A stretch of 64,000 nucleotides of DNA from Homoserinimonas sp. (GTDB taxonomy: Bacteria; Actinomycetota; Actinomycetes; Actinomycetales; Microbacteriaceae), in the NCBI GenBank assembly GCA_023957835.1, contig JAMLGP010000001.1, positions 737,575 through 801,574 on the forward strand. The letters are read 5' to 3'. This document shows, piece by piece, positions 30,075 to 37,493 of this stretch. Made by a program: the position numbers and the translations under genes. Positions within the stretch are counted from its first letter, which is position 1, and every line of letters begins with the position of its first letter. The notes under the pieces were generated by a model. The model saw only the letters and a program-made list of their open reading frames with translations, made no database searches and was not told the DNA's origin.

Positions 30075-30635
30075 ATGGCAGGTCGCCAATTCGCGGGGCT
30101 ATTGTCATTGGCAGTAGCATTATCAATCCTGCTCTCAGGCTGCACCGCAGCCACTGAAACCGGCGAACCAAACCCCACGCCGACGACCACGAGCTACGAG
30201 CAGTACGATGCAATGTTCGCCGATTGGGCCTCCCGCTACATCGAGTGTGCAAGAGAATTTGGTGCCGATGCTCAGTTGTTGAACGGAGGTTCAATCGATC
30301 AGCCGTATGCGCCGGGTAGGCCAGTTGAAGATGGACTTGATGCGGATTGCTTGCAGAAAGTTGGAAAACCGCCACGAGTCCCGGAATTGACCGATTCTTT
30401 CCTAAGGGGGCTTTACGAGTTGCTAGTCGAACAGGCTGCATGCTTGAAAGCGCACGGATATGTTGTAAGTAATCCTCCTACCCGTGAGGAGTGGGTAGAA
30501 AACTATGGCGCAGATTCCTGGAACCCACTAAGCGATGTCTATCTCGCAGGCGGTGGAATAGAGGCCGAAGGATTCTGCCCCCAGCCCGACCCCCGCAAGG
30601 CAGAAGAACTCGGCGCAACTTTAGGGGGAGACTGA
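30075..30635 (+). CDS. lipoprotein, paralogue 1 of 3
   Basis: I do not recognise the family. The 186-residue protein has a lipoprotein signal with lipobox L-S-G-C (Cys23), then a short Thr/Pro-rich linker. A conserved core starts at TSYEQYDAMFADWASRYIEC and runs to CPQPDPRKAEELGATLGGD at the C-terminus. Four cysteines of the core are shared by all three paralogues (in YIEC, DADC, AACL and FCPQP), which suggests two disulphides outside the membrane. It is the most diverged of the three. It opens the operon and its last codons (GGGGGAGACTGA) provide the ribosome site for the next gene. A role as immunity protein, receptor or envelope sensor for the secreted peptide is inference. Confidence 0.85.
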   Translation: MAGRQFAGLLSLAVALSILLSGCTAATETGEPNPTPTTTSYEQYDAMFADWASRYIECAREFGADAQLLNGGSIDQPYAPGRPVEDGLDADCLQKVGKPPRVPELTDSFLRGLYELLVEQAACLKAHGYVVSNPPTREEWVENYGADSWNPLSDVYLAGGGIEAEGFCPQPDPRKAEELGATLGGD

Positions 30636-30638
30636 GAC

Positions 30639-31193
30639 ATGAAGGCAGTACTTGCGTGCGCAACGGGAATGGCGCTTTTTCTTGGATTATGCGGTTGTGG
30701 TTCATCAGCTTCTACAGAAGATGTGAACCCGACTCCACAGGCAACCAGCTACGAACAATACGACGCTATGTTCGCGGACTGGGCTTCTCGGTATATCGAA
30801 TGTGCGCGAAAATATGGTGCCGATGCTCGGCTATTGAATGGCGGATCCATCGATCAGCCATATGCGCCGGGTCGCCCAGTTAAGGACGGTTTGGACGCTG
30901 CCTGTGTTGAAGAAGTCGGTGAGTCTCCGTTGCCGCCGCCGCTGACGGACTCGTTTCTGGCCGGACTCTACGAGCTGTATGTTGTGGAGGCTAAGTGCTT
31001 ACGTGAACACGGTTACACGATTTCAGAACCGCCGTCACGCAAGGACTGGGTAGAGAACTACGGTGGCAATTCTTGGTTCCCGTTAGTTGAAATATTGAAT
31101 AATGGGGGCGACGCCGAAAAGGCCGACGGCCTCTGCCCCCAGCCGGACCCGCGCGAGGCCGAAGAACTTGGAGCGACTTTAGGAGGAGACTGA
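30639..31193 (+). CDS. lipoprotein, paralogue 2 of 3
   Basis: This 184-residue paralogue has lipobox L-C-G-C (Cys20). Its core is nearly identical to paralogue 3 from TSYEQYDAMF through WVENYG, apart from a variable patch (about residues 151-167, LVEILNNGGDAEKADGL). The four core cysteines are conserved. At the DNA level it is a mosaic relative to paralogue 3: some tracts are almost identical and others differ at most synonymous positions. The base composition looks more AT-rich than in the flanking tpiA and secG genes. It ends in AGGAGGAGACTGA, a strong ribosome site for the small ORF that follows. Function unknown. Confidence 0.85.
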   Translation: MKAVLACATGMALFLGLCGCGSSASTEDVNPTPQATSYEQYDAMFADWASRYIECARKYGADARLLNGGSIDQPYAPGRPVKDGLDAACVEEVGESPLPPPLTDSFLAGLYELYVVEAKCLREHGYTISEPPSRKDWVENYGGNSWFPLVEILNNGGDAEKADGLCPQPDPREAEELGATLGGD

Positions 31194-31196
31194 GCT

Positions 31197-31361
31197 ATGG
31201 GTAAGGCCCTTCAAGTTGTTCTGAACACCTGCAATGAAATTGAATCCTCTCAGGTTGGGTCCGCCCTTTCACACGACTATATGTTCAAACTCGTCATAGA
31301 CAATCGAGACCGGGCGGATTTAGACTTTCAGAAATTGGATCTGGGGGGAGATTTCAAATGA
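31197..31361 (+). CDS. small ORF, 54 residues, unknown
   Basis: ATG 31197 lies 3 nt after the preceding stop and directly behind AGGAGG. The product is 54 residues, starts MGKALQVVLNTCNEIESSQ and ends DLDFQKLDLGGDFK. There is no signal peptide or membrane segment, and there is one cysteine. Its stop overlaps the ATG of the secreted peptide gene (ATGA), and its codons CTGGGGGGAGAT supply that gene's ribosome site. It may therefore be a real small protein (leader, chaperone or immunity factor) or a translated spacer whose job is to couple ribosomes to the next gene. The first codons resemble those of the adaptor gene at 32252. Confidence 0.55.
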   Translation: MGKALQVVLNTCNEIESSQVGSALSHDYMFKLVIDNRDRADLDFQKLDLGGDFK

Positions 31362-31687
31362 AGAAGAAGACTATGACCGCTTCCGTCATTGTGACGTCTG
31401 CTGTACTAGTACTTGGGTTTTCGGGCGTTGCGAGTGCCTACATTGACAGCGGAGTCAACAGTCACGCTTGTGGGAGCAAATACGGCCTATTAACTATTAA
31501 GCAAAAGGGCTCTGGTAACTCCTGGGGCCCCGGCGATTGGTCTGCCTATCCTCAATGGAATGGGAATTCGACAAACTATAGGATAATTCACGACTATCAA
31601 GACATCGGTTACGGCGGCGGTTACTGGCGGGAGACGACTAATGGCGATTACCTCTATGCAACGCCAAGTTGCACAAGCGCTGGGTGA
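31358..31687 (+). CDS. secreted Gly/Tyr/Trp-rich peptide
   Basis: This is a 109-residue preprotein with a basic start (MKKKTMTAS), a hydrophobic core and a signal peptidase I site after VASA (Ala27). The mature part is about 82 residues, rich in Gly, Ser, Asn, Tyr and Trp. It has only two cysteines, Cys38 and Cys105, near the two ends, which could close a disulphide. No Pfam family is certain. Size, export signal and linkage to an ABC exporter resemble actinobacterial bacteriocin-like genes (such as lactococcin 972 relatives), but the hallmark motif of that family is not seen. Candidate effector of the operon. Confidence 0.8.
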   Translation: MKKKTMTASVIVTSAVLVLGFSGVASAYIDSGVNSHACGSKYGLLTIKQKGSGNSWGPGDWSAYPQWNGNSTNYRIIHDYQDIGYGGGYWRETTNGDYLYATPSCTSAG

Positions 31688-32248
31688 ATGAGATCCTCAA
31701 GGTTAACTCTTTCGATTTGTGCTGTTCTCGCATCATGGTCACTCTGTTCTTGTTCCGGAACGAGTAGTGAAGTAGAGGATCGCCTTGCCCCACAGGCAAC
31801 CAGCTACGAACAGTACGACGCTATGTTCGCGGACTGGGCTTCCCGGTATATCGAATGTGCAAGGAAGTACGGAGCAGATGCTCGGTTGTTGAATGGGGGA
31901 TCCATTGCGCAACCATATGCGCCGGGCCGCCCGGTAAAGGATGGTCTAGATGCCGCCTGCGTTGATGAAGTGGGAGAGTCGCCACTGCCACCGCCGCTTA
32001 CGGACTCGTTTCTGGCCGGACTCTACGAACTATATGTTGTAGAGGCAGAGTGTCTACGTGAACACGGATACCCGATATCTGATCCGCCCTCCAGAAAGGA
32101 CTGGGTAGAGAATTACGGTAGAGATTCCTGGTTCCCACTTGACGAAGTCCCCATAAGTACCGGTGATGAATTACGGGCAGAGGGTTTCTGCCCCCAGCCC
32201 GATCCACGCGAGGCTGAAGAACTTGGAGCGACTTTAGGGGGAGACTGA
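31688..32248 (+). CDS. lipoprotein, paralogue 3 of 3
   Basis: This is the 186-residue third copy, with lipobox L-C-S-C (Cys22). The ATG follows the peptide gene stop with no gap (TGAATG) and no clear ribosome site, so it depends on ribosomes that have just finished the peptide. The core matches paralogue 2 almost residue for residue except for the patch at about 153-169 (LDEVPISTGDELRAEGF). The sequence of its stop and the next start (TGAGCTATGG) is identical to that after paralogue 2, which marks the edge of a duplication. Being next to the peptide gene, it is the most likely dedicated partner of that peptide (inference). Confidence 0.85.
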   Translation: MRSSRLTLSICAVLASWSLCSCSGTSSEVEDRLAPQATSYEQYDAMFADWASRYIECARKYGADARLLNGGSIAQPYAPGRPVKDGLDAACVDEVGESPLPPPLTDSFLAGLYELYVVEAECLREHGYPISDPPSRKDWVENYGRDSWFPLDEVPISTGDELRAEGFCPQPDPREAEELGATLGGD

Positions 32249-32251
32249 GCT

Positions 32252-33343
32252 ATGGCGAAGTTTCCGCATGCATCGCGAAGCGTCCTGGCGATCGGGGCAT
32301 GGTCCCTGAGCATTGTGCTCGCTCTGGCAGTTGGTTGGTGGGCGGCTATTCAGGCTACTCACCCGCCGGTTGCGAACACTCCGACCGCTTCTGAGGCGAC
32401 AATTGATGTCGGAGAGGGGACGCTCTCGGTCGAACAGGCATACGGGATCAACGTTGATTGGCCGACCCATCCGGTCGGAGTGAATGGCGCGAGCGGAACG
32501 CTGACCTCGATCAACCTTTCCGGTTCAGGCAGTCAAGTGGGCAACGGCGACGTGCTCTACACGGTGGACCTCTCGCCGGTGGTGGCAGTAGAGGGTGGCG
32601 TTCCGGCCTTCCGCGATCTGGCGGCGGGAATGAGTGGGACCGACGTTCTCCAACTTGAGAAGTTCCTAAACGCCAAGGGATACCTGTCCGCAAACGTTGA
32701 CGGGGTTTACGGGAGCGCAACTTCCGCCGCAGTAGCCAAATGGACAAAAAGCCTTGGGCTCGCGCCAAGTAGTAGCGTTCCAATGGGAAGAATTGTCTTC
32801 CTGCCCACCCTCCCAGCTACGTTGGCACCCGCACCGAATGTAAGAGTTGGCTCTCTAGTCGCTCCCGGTCAATCTTTGCTCGTCGGTGCTGATGACGCAC
32901 CACAATTCAGTTTTCGCGTACTGCCAGAAGCGATTTCCAGAACGACGCCGGGCCTGCAAGTTGAGATCAGCGTTGGAGACAAGAAATGGTCGGCCGAAGT
33001 CGATCATCTCGAAACAGCAGCCGATGACACTGGCACGACTATTGCAGTACTGCGCCCGGTCGAAGGTGCCGAATCAATCTGCGGGCAGGAATGCTCCGAA
33101 TTCCTTGCGCTGGGCACAAAGTCGGTACTTTCAGGCAATCTGATCCTGGTTCCTCCAACTTCGGGTTCCGAAGTTCCTACCTCCGCGATAGCAACTGATG
33201 CGGCAGGCAATACGTTCTTGACCAGAAGCGACGGCAAGCAGCTCCCGATAAAGGTCCTGGTGTCGAACAACGGCCGCAGCATTGTCGAAGGCGTGAAGCC
33301 GGGGGAGAAGATCCTCGTCGCAGTTCCCAATCCGAAAGGCTAG
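32252..33343 (+). CDS. ABC-exporter adaptor with peptidoglycan-binding domain
   Basis: This 363-residue protein has one N-terminal membrane anchor (about residues 13-33, SVLAIGAWSLSIVLALAVGW) and is otherwise outside the cell. Residues about 70-115 and 195-300 look like the split beta-barrel of a membrane-fusion (HlyD/MacA-type) adaptor. A PG_binding_1 domain is inserted at about 122-170 (AAGMSGTDVLQLEKFLNAKG, DGVYGSATSAAV). In a one-membrane cell such adaptors link a MacB-type pump to the wall. Two cysteines (ICGQEC) may form a local disulphide. The ribosome site is provided by the last codons of the preceding lipoprotein. Confidence 0.85.
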   Translation: MAKFPHASRSVLAIGAWSLSIVLALAVGWWAAIQATHPPVANTPTASEATIDVGEGTLSVEQAYGINVDWPTHPVGVNGASGTLTSINLSGSGSQVGNGDVLYTVDLSPVVAVEGGVPAFRDLAAGMSGTDVLQLEKFLNAKGYLSANVDGVYGSATSAAVAKWTKSLGLAPSSSVPMGRIVFLPTLPATLAPAPNVRVGSLVAPGQSLLVGADDAPQFSFRVLPEAISRTTPGLQVEISVGDKKWSAEVDHLETAADDTGTTIAVLRPVEGAESICGQECSEFLALGTKSVLSGNLILVPPTSGSEVPTSAIATDAAGNTFLTRSDGKQLPIKVLVSNNGRSIVEGVKPGEKILVAVPNPKG

Positions 33344-33345
33344 TC

Positions 33346-33990
33346 TTGCAAATCCAAGTGCAGGACCTCGAGCATCGATACCAGTCGGCAGGCTCGCCGG
33401 CGCTGAGCAAGCTGAGCCACACCTTCGAGGCCGGAACTTTAACTGGAATAACTGGGCCGTCAGGTGCAGGAAAATCCACTTTGCTGTATTTGCTCGCTCT
33501 AATGCTCACTCCAAGTGCCGGTTCGATCCGCTGGGATGATCAGGATGTCCAGGACCTCGCTGACGCAGATAGGGCGCGGCTAAGGGCTCGTCACGTTGGT
33601 TTCGTCTTTCAGGATGCCGTACTCGACTTGTCTCGCACGGCTCTGGACAACGTGATGGAGGCTGGCTGGCTCGCTGGCCTTCGCCGCGAAGAGTCAGCAT
33701 CGAGGGCACAGGAACTGCTCGATAGGTTCGGGGTAGGAGCGCGAGCTACTTATCGGCCCGGCGAAGTCTCTGGTGGTCAGGCACAGCGAATTGCGCTTTG
33801 CCGTGCTCTGGTAAAGAATCCCGAAATCATCTTTGCTGACGAGCCAACTGGGAATCTCGACTCAGAATCTGCGGATGTCGTTTGGCGCGCCCTCGCGGAT
33901 GCCGCCTCAGAGGGCGCGATTGTGATTGTCGCGACCCACGATTCCAAGCGAGTTGCAAAGCTGCCAAATCGATTGCAGTTGGTGCCATGA
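33346..33990 (+). CDS. ABC transporter ATP-binding protein (MacB/LolD type)
   Basis: This 214-residue single ATPase domain has Walker A GPSGAGKST, Q-loop FVFQD, signature VSGGQ, Walker B IIFADEPTGNLD and the H-loop ATHD. DEPTGNLD is typical of the LolD/MacB/FtsE group, which pairs with FtsX-type permeases and drives mechanotransmission rather than import. The start is TTG 33346, 2 nt after the adaptor stop. The stop overlaps the permease ATG (ATGA). It is the motor of the three-part exporter. Confidence 0.93.
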   Translation: MQIQVQDLEHRYQSAGSPALSKLSHTFEAGTLTGITGPSGAGKSTLLYLLALMLTPSAGSIRWDDQDVQDLADADRARLRARHVGFVFQDAVLDLSRTALDNVMEAGWLAGLRREESASRAQELLDRFGVGARATYRPGEVSGGQAQRIALCRALVKNPEIIFADEPTGNLDSESADVVWRALADAASEGAIVIVATHDSKRVAKLPNRLQLVP

Positions 33991-35096
33991 ATTCCGGGAC
34001 ACCCAGACCCGGCTATTTCGTCGCCGATGCACTGCATCGACTTAGACATCCGTTCATCCCGACCGTTGTAGCAATGCTTGTCGCGTTCGCCGGTACAACG
34101 GCGATTTTCGCCACCACGGGGCTGGCCGTAGCAAGTCAGCAGCGCACTCTGGAAAGGATCAACTCTCCGCAGGGCAGATTGATTGCGGTGACCGACCCAC
34201 AGGGCTCCGCAGGCTTATCTCCGGAGAGTGTGGAAGTAGTTTCGAACATCAGCGGCGTCGAATGGGCCGTTGGCATAGGTCCGGCAACCGATGTATCGAA
34301 TGCCGCAATTCCCGGCAGTGCAATTGTGACCGCGAGGCGAATCTACGGAGAACTTCCGCCTGCGATAGAAACCAGCCATGGCAATCAATTGTTGCCAGGA
34401 GAAGCACTAGCTGGCCCGGACTTGGCAAAACAACTCGGATTCTCACAGGGAGTCGGGGCAATCGAGAGTCGTACTCTAAGCGCCGTTGTAGTTGGAAATT
34501 TCAGTGCCGGTGCACCTCTGACCAGACTCAATGGCGAATTGTTGGTTGGAGCCTCAACGTCGGATTCCAATCGATTGCTCACACTCTGGGTGAGCGTAAG
34601 CGATGTCGCACATTTGCAGACTGTGACGCGGGCGGTAACTAGTGCGCTGGTGGTTGAGAGCCCCGGAGCTCTGCGGATCGATACTTCGAAGGATCTCGCT
34701 TTGCTTAGCAGTGACGTGGCGGCAGAGCTCGCAACCAGCGCTCGGCTTCTGGTAACTGCGCTGCTGCTCGCCGTTGCGATTCTGATTGGAATACTGCAGT
34801 TTGGTCGAGTTTCCGGCATGGCGAAAGACATTGGCAGAAGCCGCGCTCTCGGAGCGAGCAGAAGCACAATAGTGCTGCAAATCCTGATCAACGCTGGTGC
34901 TTGCGGGATTGTCGGCGCAGGGCTTGGGACTCTAGTCGGCGTGATCCTCGACTTCGCTCTCACCGGCCAGGCTCCGGTCGCGGCGTTCTCGCTGTCTGTC
35001 GGCATTCTCATGGTCCTCGCCGCCTTGGCCGGATCGATCGCTCCAGCTATCCGTGCAGCGCGACTCGATCCAGTTCGAATCCTTCGAGTTCCTTGA
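33987..35096 (+). CDS. FtsX/MacB-type ABC permease
   Basis: I start this gene at ATG 33987, overlapping the ATPase stop; the open frame extends further upstream but that part is antisense-like shadow of the ATPase gene. The 369-residue protein has one N-terminal membrane segment (about 24-46), a large extracytoplasmic domain (about 50-240) and three C-terminal segments. The FtsX motifs GRSRALGASRSTIV and PAIRAARLDPVRILR are clear. Together with the adaptor and ATPase it should form a MacAB-like machine that exports, or extracts from the membrane, a peptide or lipid-linked substrate. Confidence 0.9.
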   Translation: MNSGTPRPGYFVADALHRLRHPFIPTVVAMLVAFAGTTAIFATTGLAVASQQRTLERINSPQGRLIAVTDPQGSAGLSPESVEVVSNISGVEWAVGIGPATDVSNAAIPGSAIVTARRIYGELPPAIETSHGNQLLPGEALAGPDLAKQLGFSQGVGAIESRTLSAVVVGNFSAGAPLTRLNGELLVGASTSDSNRLLTLWVSVSDVAHLQTVTRAVTSALVVESPGALRIDTSKDLALLSSDVAAELATSARLLVTALLLAVAILIGILQFGRVSGMAKDIGRSRALGASRSTIVLQILINAGACGIVGAGLGTLVGVILDFALTGQAPVAAFSLSVGILMVLAALAGSIAPAIRAARLDPVRILRVP

Positions 35097-35112
35097 GTTT
35101 CCTGGCGCCGGT

Positions 35113-35118
35113 TATACT
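35113..35118 (+). promoter_or_regulatory. -10 element of secG
   Basis: TATACT is a near-perfect -10 in the 58-nt gap after the permease gene. Transcription would start near 35125, giving a leader of about 30 nt before GTG 35155. It restores independent expression of secG-rbpA downstream of the accessory operon. Confidence 0.6.
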
Positions 35119-35154
35119 TGACAACGCCCCTGCCCCAAGAAAGGCATCAATTCT

Positions 35155-35406
35155 GTGGAAGTTCTTCAGGTAATCCTGCAGGTTCTGCTCGGCATCACGA
35201 GCCTCCTGCTGACTCTGCTCATCCTTCTGCATAAGGGGCGTGGCGGCGGACTCTCTGACATGTTCGGCGGCGGCACCACATCGAACCTCGGAGCATCCGG
35301 AGTTGCCGAACGCAACCTCAACCGGTTTACCGTCGTTCTCGGACTTGTCTGGCTCGCCTGCATCGTGGTACTTGGACTTATTACGAAGTTCAGTTCTGGA
35401 AGTTAG
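35155..35406 (+). CDS. secG: preprotein translocase subunit SecG
   Basis: SecG is the small subunit of the SecYEG channel and helps SecA-driven export. The 83 residues have two membrane segments (about 3-24 and 58-78), separated by the conserved Gly-rich loop GRGGGLSDMFGGG. The start is GTG 35155 behind AAAGG. It has a good -10 element upstream and is followed by rbpA after 8 nt. Confidence 0.94.
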   Translation: MEVLQVILQVLLGITSLLLTLLILLHKGRGGGLSDMFGGGTTSNLGASGVAERNLNRFTVVLGLVWLACIVVLGLITKFSSGS

Positions 35407-35414
35407 GAACAGCA

Positions 35415-35771
35415 ATGCCTACAGGCGGTAGCGCCATCCGTGGATCGCGCGTTGGTTCTGGTCCAATGGGGGAACAGGATCGCGGATTCCACGCCGATCG
35501 GATTCAGATTTCATACTGGTGTGCGAACGGGCACGAAATGAGCCCGTACTTTCTGGCTACGATCGATCCGACCGAAATCCCCGACCAGTTCGACTGCCCG
35601 AACTGCGGGTTGCCAGCCGGCCGCGACCAGGCGAATCCGCCGGCGGTCGCAAAGCTCGAGCCCTACAAGACCCATCTCGCGTACGTGAAAGAGCGCCGGA
35701 CGGAAGAGGAAGCCCAGGCTCTGCTTGAGGATGCCCTCCACCAGTTGCGGGTCCGACGCGGCAAGGCCTGA
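35415..35771 (+). CDS. rbpA: RNA polymerase-binding protein RbpA
   Basis: RbpA is an actinobacterial general transcription factor. It binds RNA polymerase and principal sigma factors and stabilises the open complex. The basic N-terminal arm IRGSRVGS, a zinc-ribbon core with Cys36, His40, Cys61 and Cys64, and the C-terminal sigma-interaction domain (HLAYVKERRTEEEAQALLED) are all present. Length is 118 residues. RbpA is relevant to the many -10-only promoters of this window, since it is known to aid open-complex formation. Confidence 0.95.
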   Translation: MPTGGSAIRGSRVGSGPMGEQDRGFHADRIQISYWCANGHEMSPYFLATIDPTEIPDQFDCPNCGLPAGRDQANPPAVAKLEPYKTHLAYVKERRTEEEAQALLEDALHQLRVRRGKA

Positions 35772-35772
35772 T

Positions 35773-36555
35773 TCAGCCCTCAGCCCGCAGCAGTTCTTCC
35801 GGAACTTCTGAAGCCGCAGCCTCATCGGCATAGAAGCGCGTCTCAATTCGACCGGAAACGCCTGCCGCAGGCACCTCTGATGGCCTTGCGCCAGCCAGAG
35901 CGAGGCTCAGGGCTGCGGCCTTGTCCGGGCCAGCCAGGCACAGCCAGGTGCGATCAGAGCGGTTCAGGGCCTCAAGCGTCAGGCTGAGTCGTTCCGGCGG
36001 CGGTTTGGGGGAGTTGTGCACCGGCACCGCCCTCGCGCCAGCCAGCCCGATCTCGGCCGTGCCGGGGAACAGCGACGCAATGTGGGCATCCGGTCCTACG
36101 CCGAGGAAAACCAGATCAAAGATCGGGCTTTCCTGATTTGCCCCTGCGGCTTCAGACAGTTGGACAGTCGCTTCCCTAGCAGCTTCTTCAAGGGTTAATC
36201 CGGAGTCTGACGCAGCGAATCTGTGCATCTGGCTGTCGGTCACGAGGTCCCGCGCAAGCAATAAGTTCAGTAGCGCCGACTCTGCCTGAAAGTCGTTTCT
36301 CTCTGGATCTGCGGTTGCCAGCCACCGTTCGTCGCCCCACCAGAACTGGATTCGACTCCAGTCGAGCTCAGGCAGCAGCGGAGAGTCGCTGATCGCCTTG
36401 AGAATCTCGATTCCTACACTGCCTCCGGTTAGCGCAACATGAATAACCGGCTTGTTCTCGCAAAGTTCGAGCATGAGGCTGTAGAAGTCTCCAGCCACTT
36501 CTTCGGCGAGCTCATGCCTCGACCGGGAGATTCTAAGGGTTCGGTCGGCGCTCAC
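35773..36555 (-). CDS. pgl: 6-phosphogluconolactonase
   Basis: Pgl hydrolyses 6-phosphogluconolactone in the oxidative pentose phosphate pathway. The sugar isomerase-like fold is shown by VALTGGSVG, FWWGDERWL and FLGVGPDAHIASLFPG. Length is 260 residues. The GTG start overlaps the opcA stop by 4 nt. It is last in the operon tkt-tal-pgi-zwf-opcA-pgl. It ends 1 nt from the rbpA stop on the other strand, so there is no room for separate terminators. Confidence 0.95.
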   Translation of the reverse strand: MSADRTLRISRSRHELAEEVAGDFYSLMLELCENKPVIHVALTGGSVGIEILKAISDSPLLPELDWSRIQFWWGDERWLATADPERNDFQAESALLNLLLARDLVTDSQMHRFAASDSGLTLEEAAREATVQLSEAAGANQESPIFDLVFLGVGPDAHIASLFPGTAEIGLAGARAVPVHNSPKPPPERLSLTLEALNRSDRTWLCLAGPDKAAALSLALAGARPSEVPAAGVSGRIETRFYADEAAASEVPEELLRAEG

Positions 36556-37493
36556 TGCGGTTCCTCTCCAGGAACGCTCAATCCGTGGCGAATCACCTCT
36601 CCGTAGAGATCGTCAGGTTCAACTCTGCGAAGTTCCTCGGTGAGGCAGTCTCTGAGGCTGCGCCTTGGCAGAGTGAGGTCGTGCTGCGGCTGACCCGGCT
36701 GATTAAGCGTCACGATTTCCGGTTGCGAACGATGCAATTCCACAACCCCGGATGCCCGCTCGAGTCGAACACTGAAGATTCCAGCACCGAGACCGGCAGG
36801 GTCGACTGAAGACTGATTCACCGGTACCCGCAGCTGAAGCTGCAGCCAGGCCGCGAGCAGCACTGTAGAAGGCGAATCGGGCGCCCCGGCGACCTCCACC
36901 GCGACTACCGGTTCAAACGGCGGTTGATCAAGCACCGCCGCCAATTGCGCCCGCCAGAGGGTCAGTCGAGTCCAGGCGAAGTCGGTGTCCCCGGGTTCAT
37001 AGTTCGAGGCGAGCTCATGAAGGAAAGCTCTGGGTTCTTTTTGCACCGCAGCGTCGGTGATTCGAAGCTGCGCCATGCGCCCAACAGCCGACTGCGATAC
37101 CTTCGCCGGCGCTTCGCCGGGCCACCAGGCGACGATGGGCGCGTCGGCGAGCAATAGTCCGGTTATCAGCCCCTCTTCGTGGTCTGCGGCCTCTCCGTAG
37201 GCTCTCAGAACGACAACCTCGCTCGCGCCTGCATCCCCGCCAACGCGAATCTGGGCATCGAGCCTTGACCGCTCCGACTTTCCGCCCTCGGAAGTTGAGA
37301 GCACCACGACGCGCATCGGATGCTCTCTGGATGCGTCATTCGCCGCGAGAATCGCCTCCTCTTCTGCGCCGTGGCTGGTGGCAATCACGAGGGTCAGAAC
37401 GCGGCCGAGAGCTACAGCACCGCCCTCCTGTCGCACTTTGACGAGTTCTCTGGAGATCGCGCTGGTAGTAGTGTCCGGCAGTTCAACGATCAT
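36552..37493 (-). CDS. opcA: glucose-6-phosphate dehydrogenase assembly protein OpcA
   Basis: OpcA is an allosteric partner required for full activity of Zwf in cyanobacteria and actinobacteria. ATG 37493 gives MIVELPDTTTSAIS and overlaps the zwf stop (ATGA); a longer frame upstream is antisense shadow inside zwf. The motifs VLRAYGEAADHEEGLITGLL and DAPIVAWWPGEAP are typical. Length is 313 residues. Its position between zwf and pgl is the standard actinobacterial arrangement. Confidence 0.93.
   Translation of the reverse strand: MIVELPDTTTSAISRELVKVRQEGGAVALGRVLTLVIATSHGAEEEAILAANDASREHPMRVVVLSTSEGGKSERSRLDAQIRVGGDAGASEVVVLRAYGEAADHEEGLITGLLLADAPIVAWWPGEAPAKVSQSAVGRMAQLRITDAAVQKEPRAFLHELASNYEPGDTDFAWTRLTLWRAQLAAVLDQPPFEPVVAVEVAGAPDSPSTVLLAAWLQLQLRVPVNQSSVDPAGLGAGIFSVRLERASGVVELHRSQPEIVTLNQPGQPQHDLTLPRRSLRDCLTEELRRVEPDDLYGEVIRHGLSVPGEEPQ

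Noticed and set aside
31358..31687. Lactococcin 972 family assignment of the secreted peptide
   Set aside because: Size, signal peptide and exporter context fit, but I could not align the characteristic motif of that family, so I left the family open.
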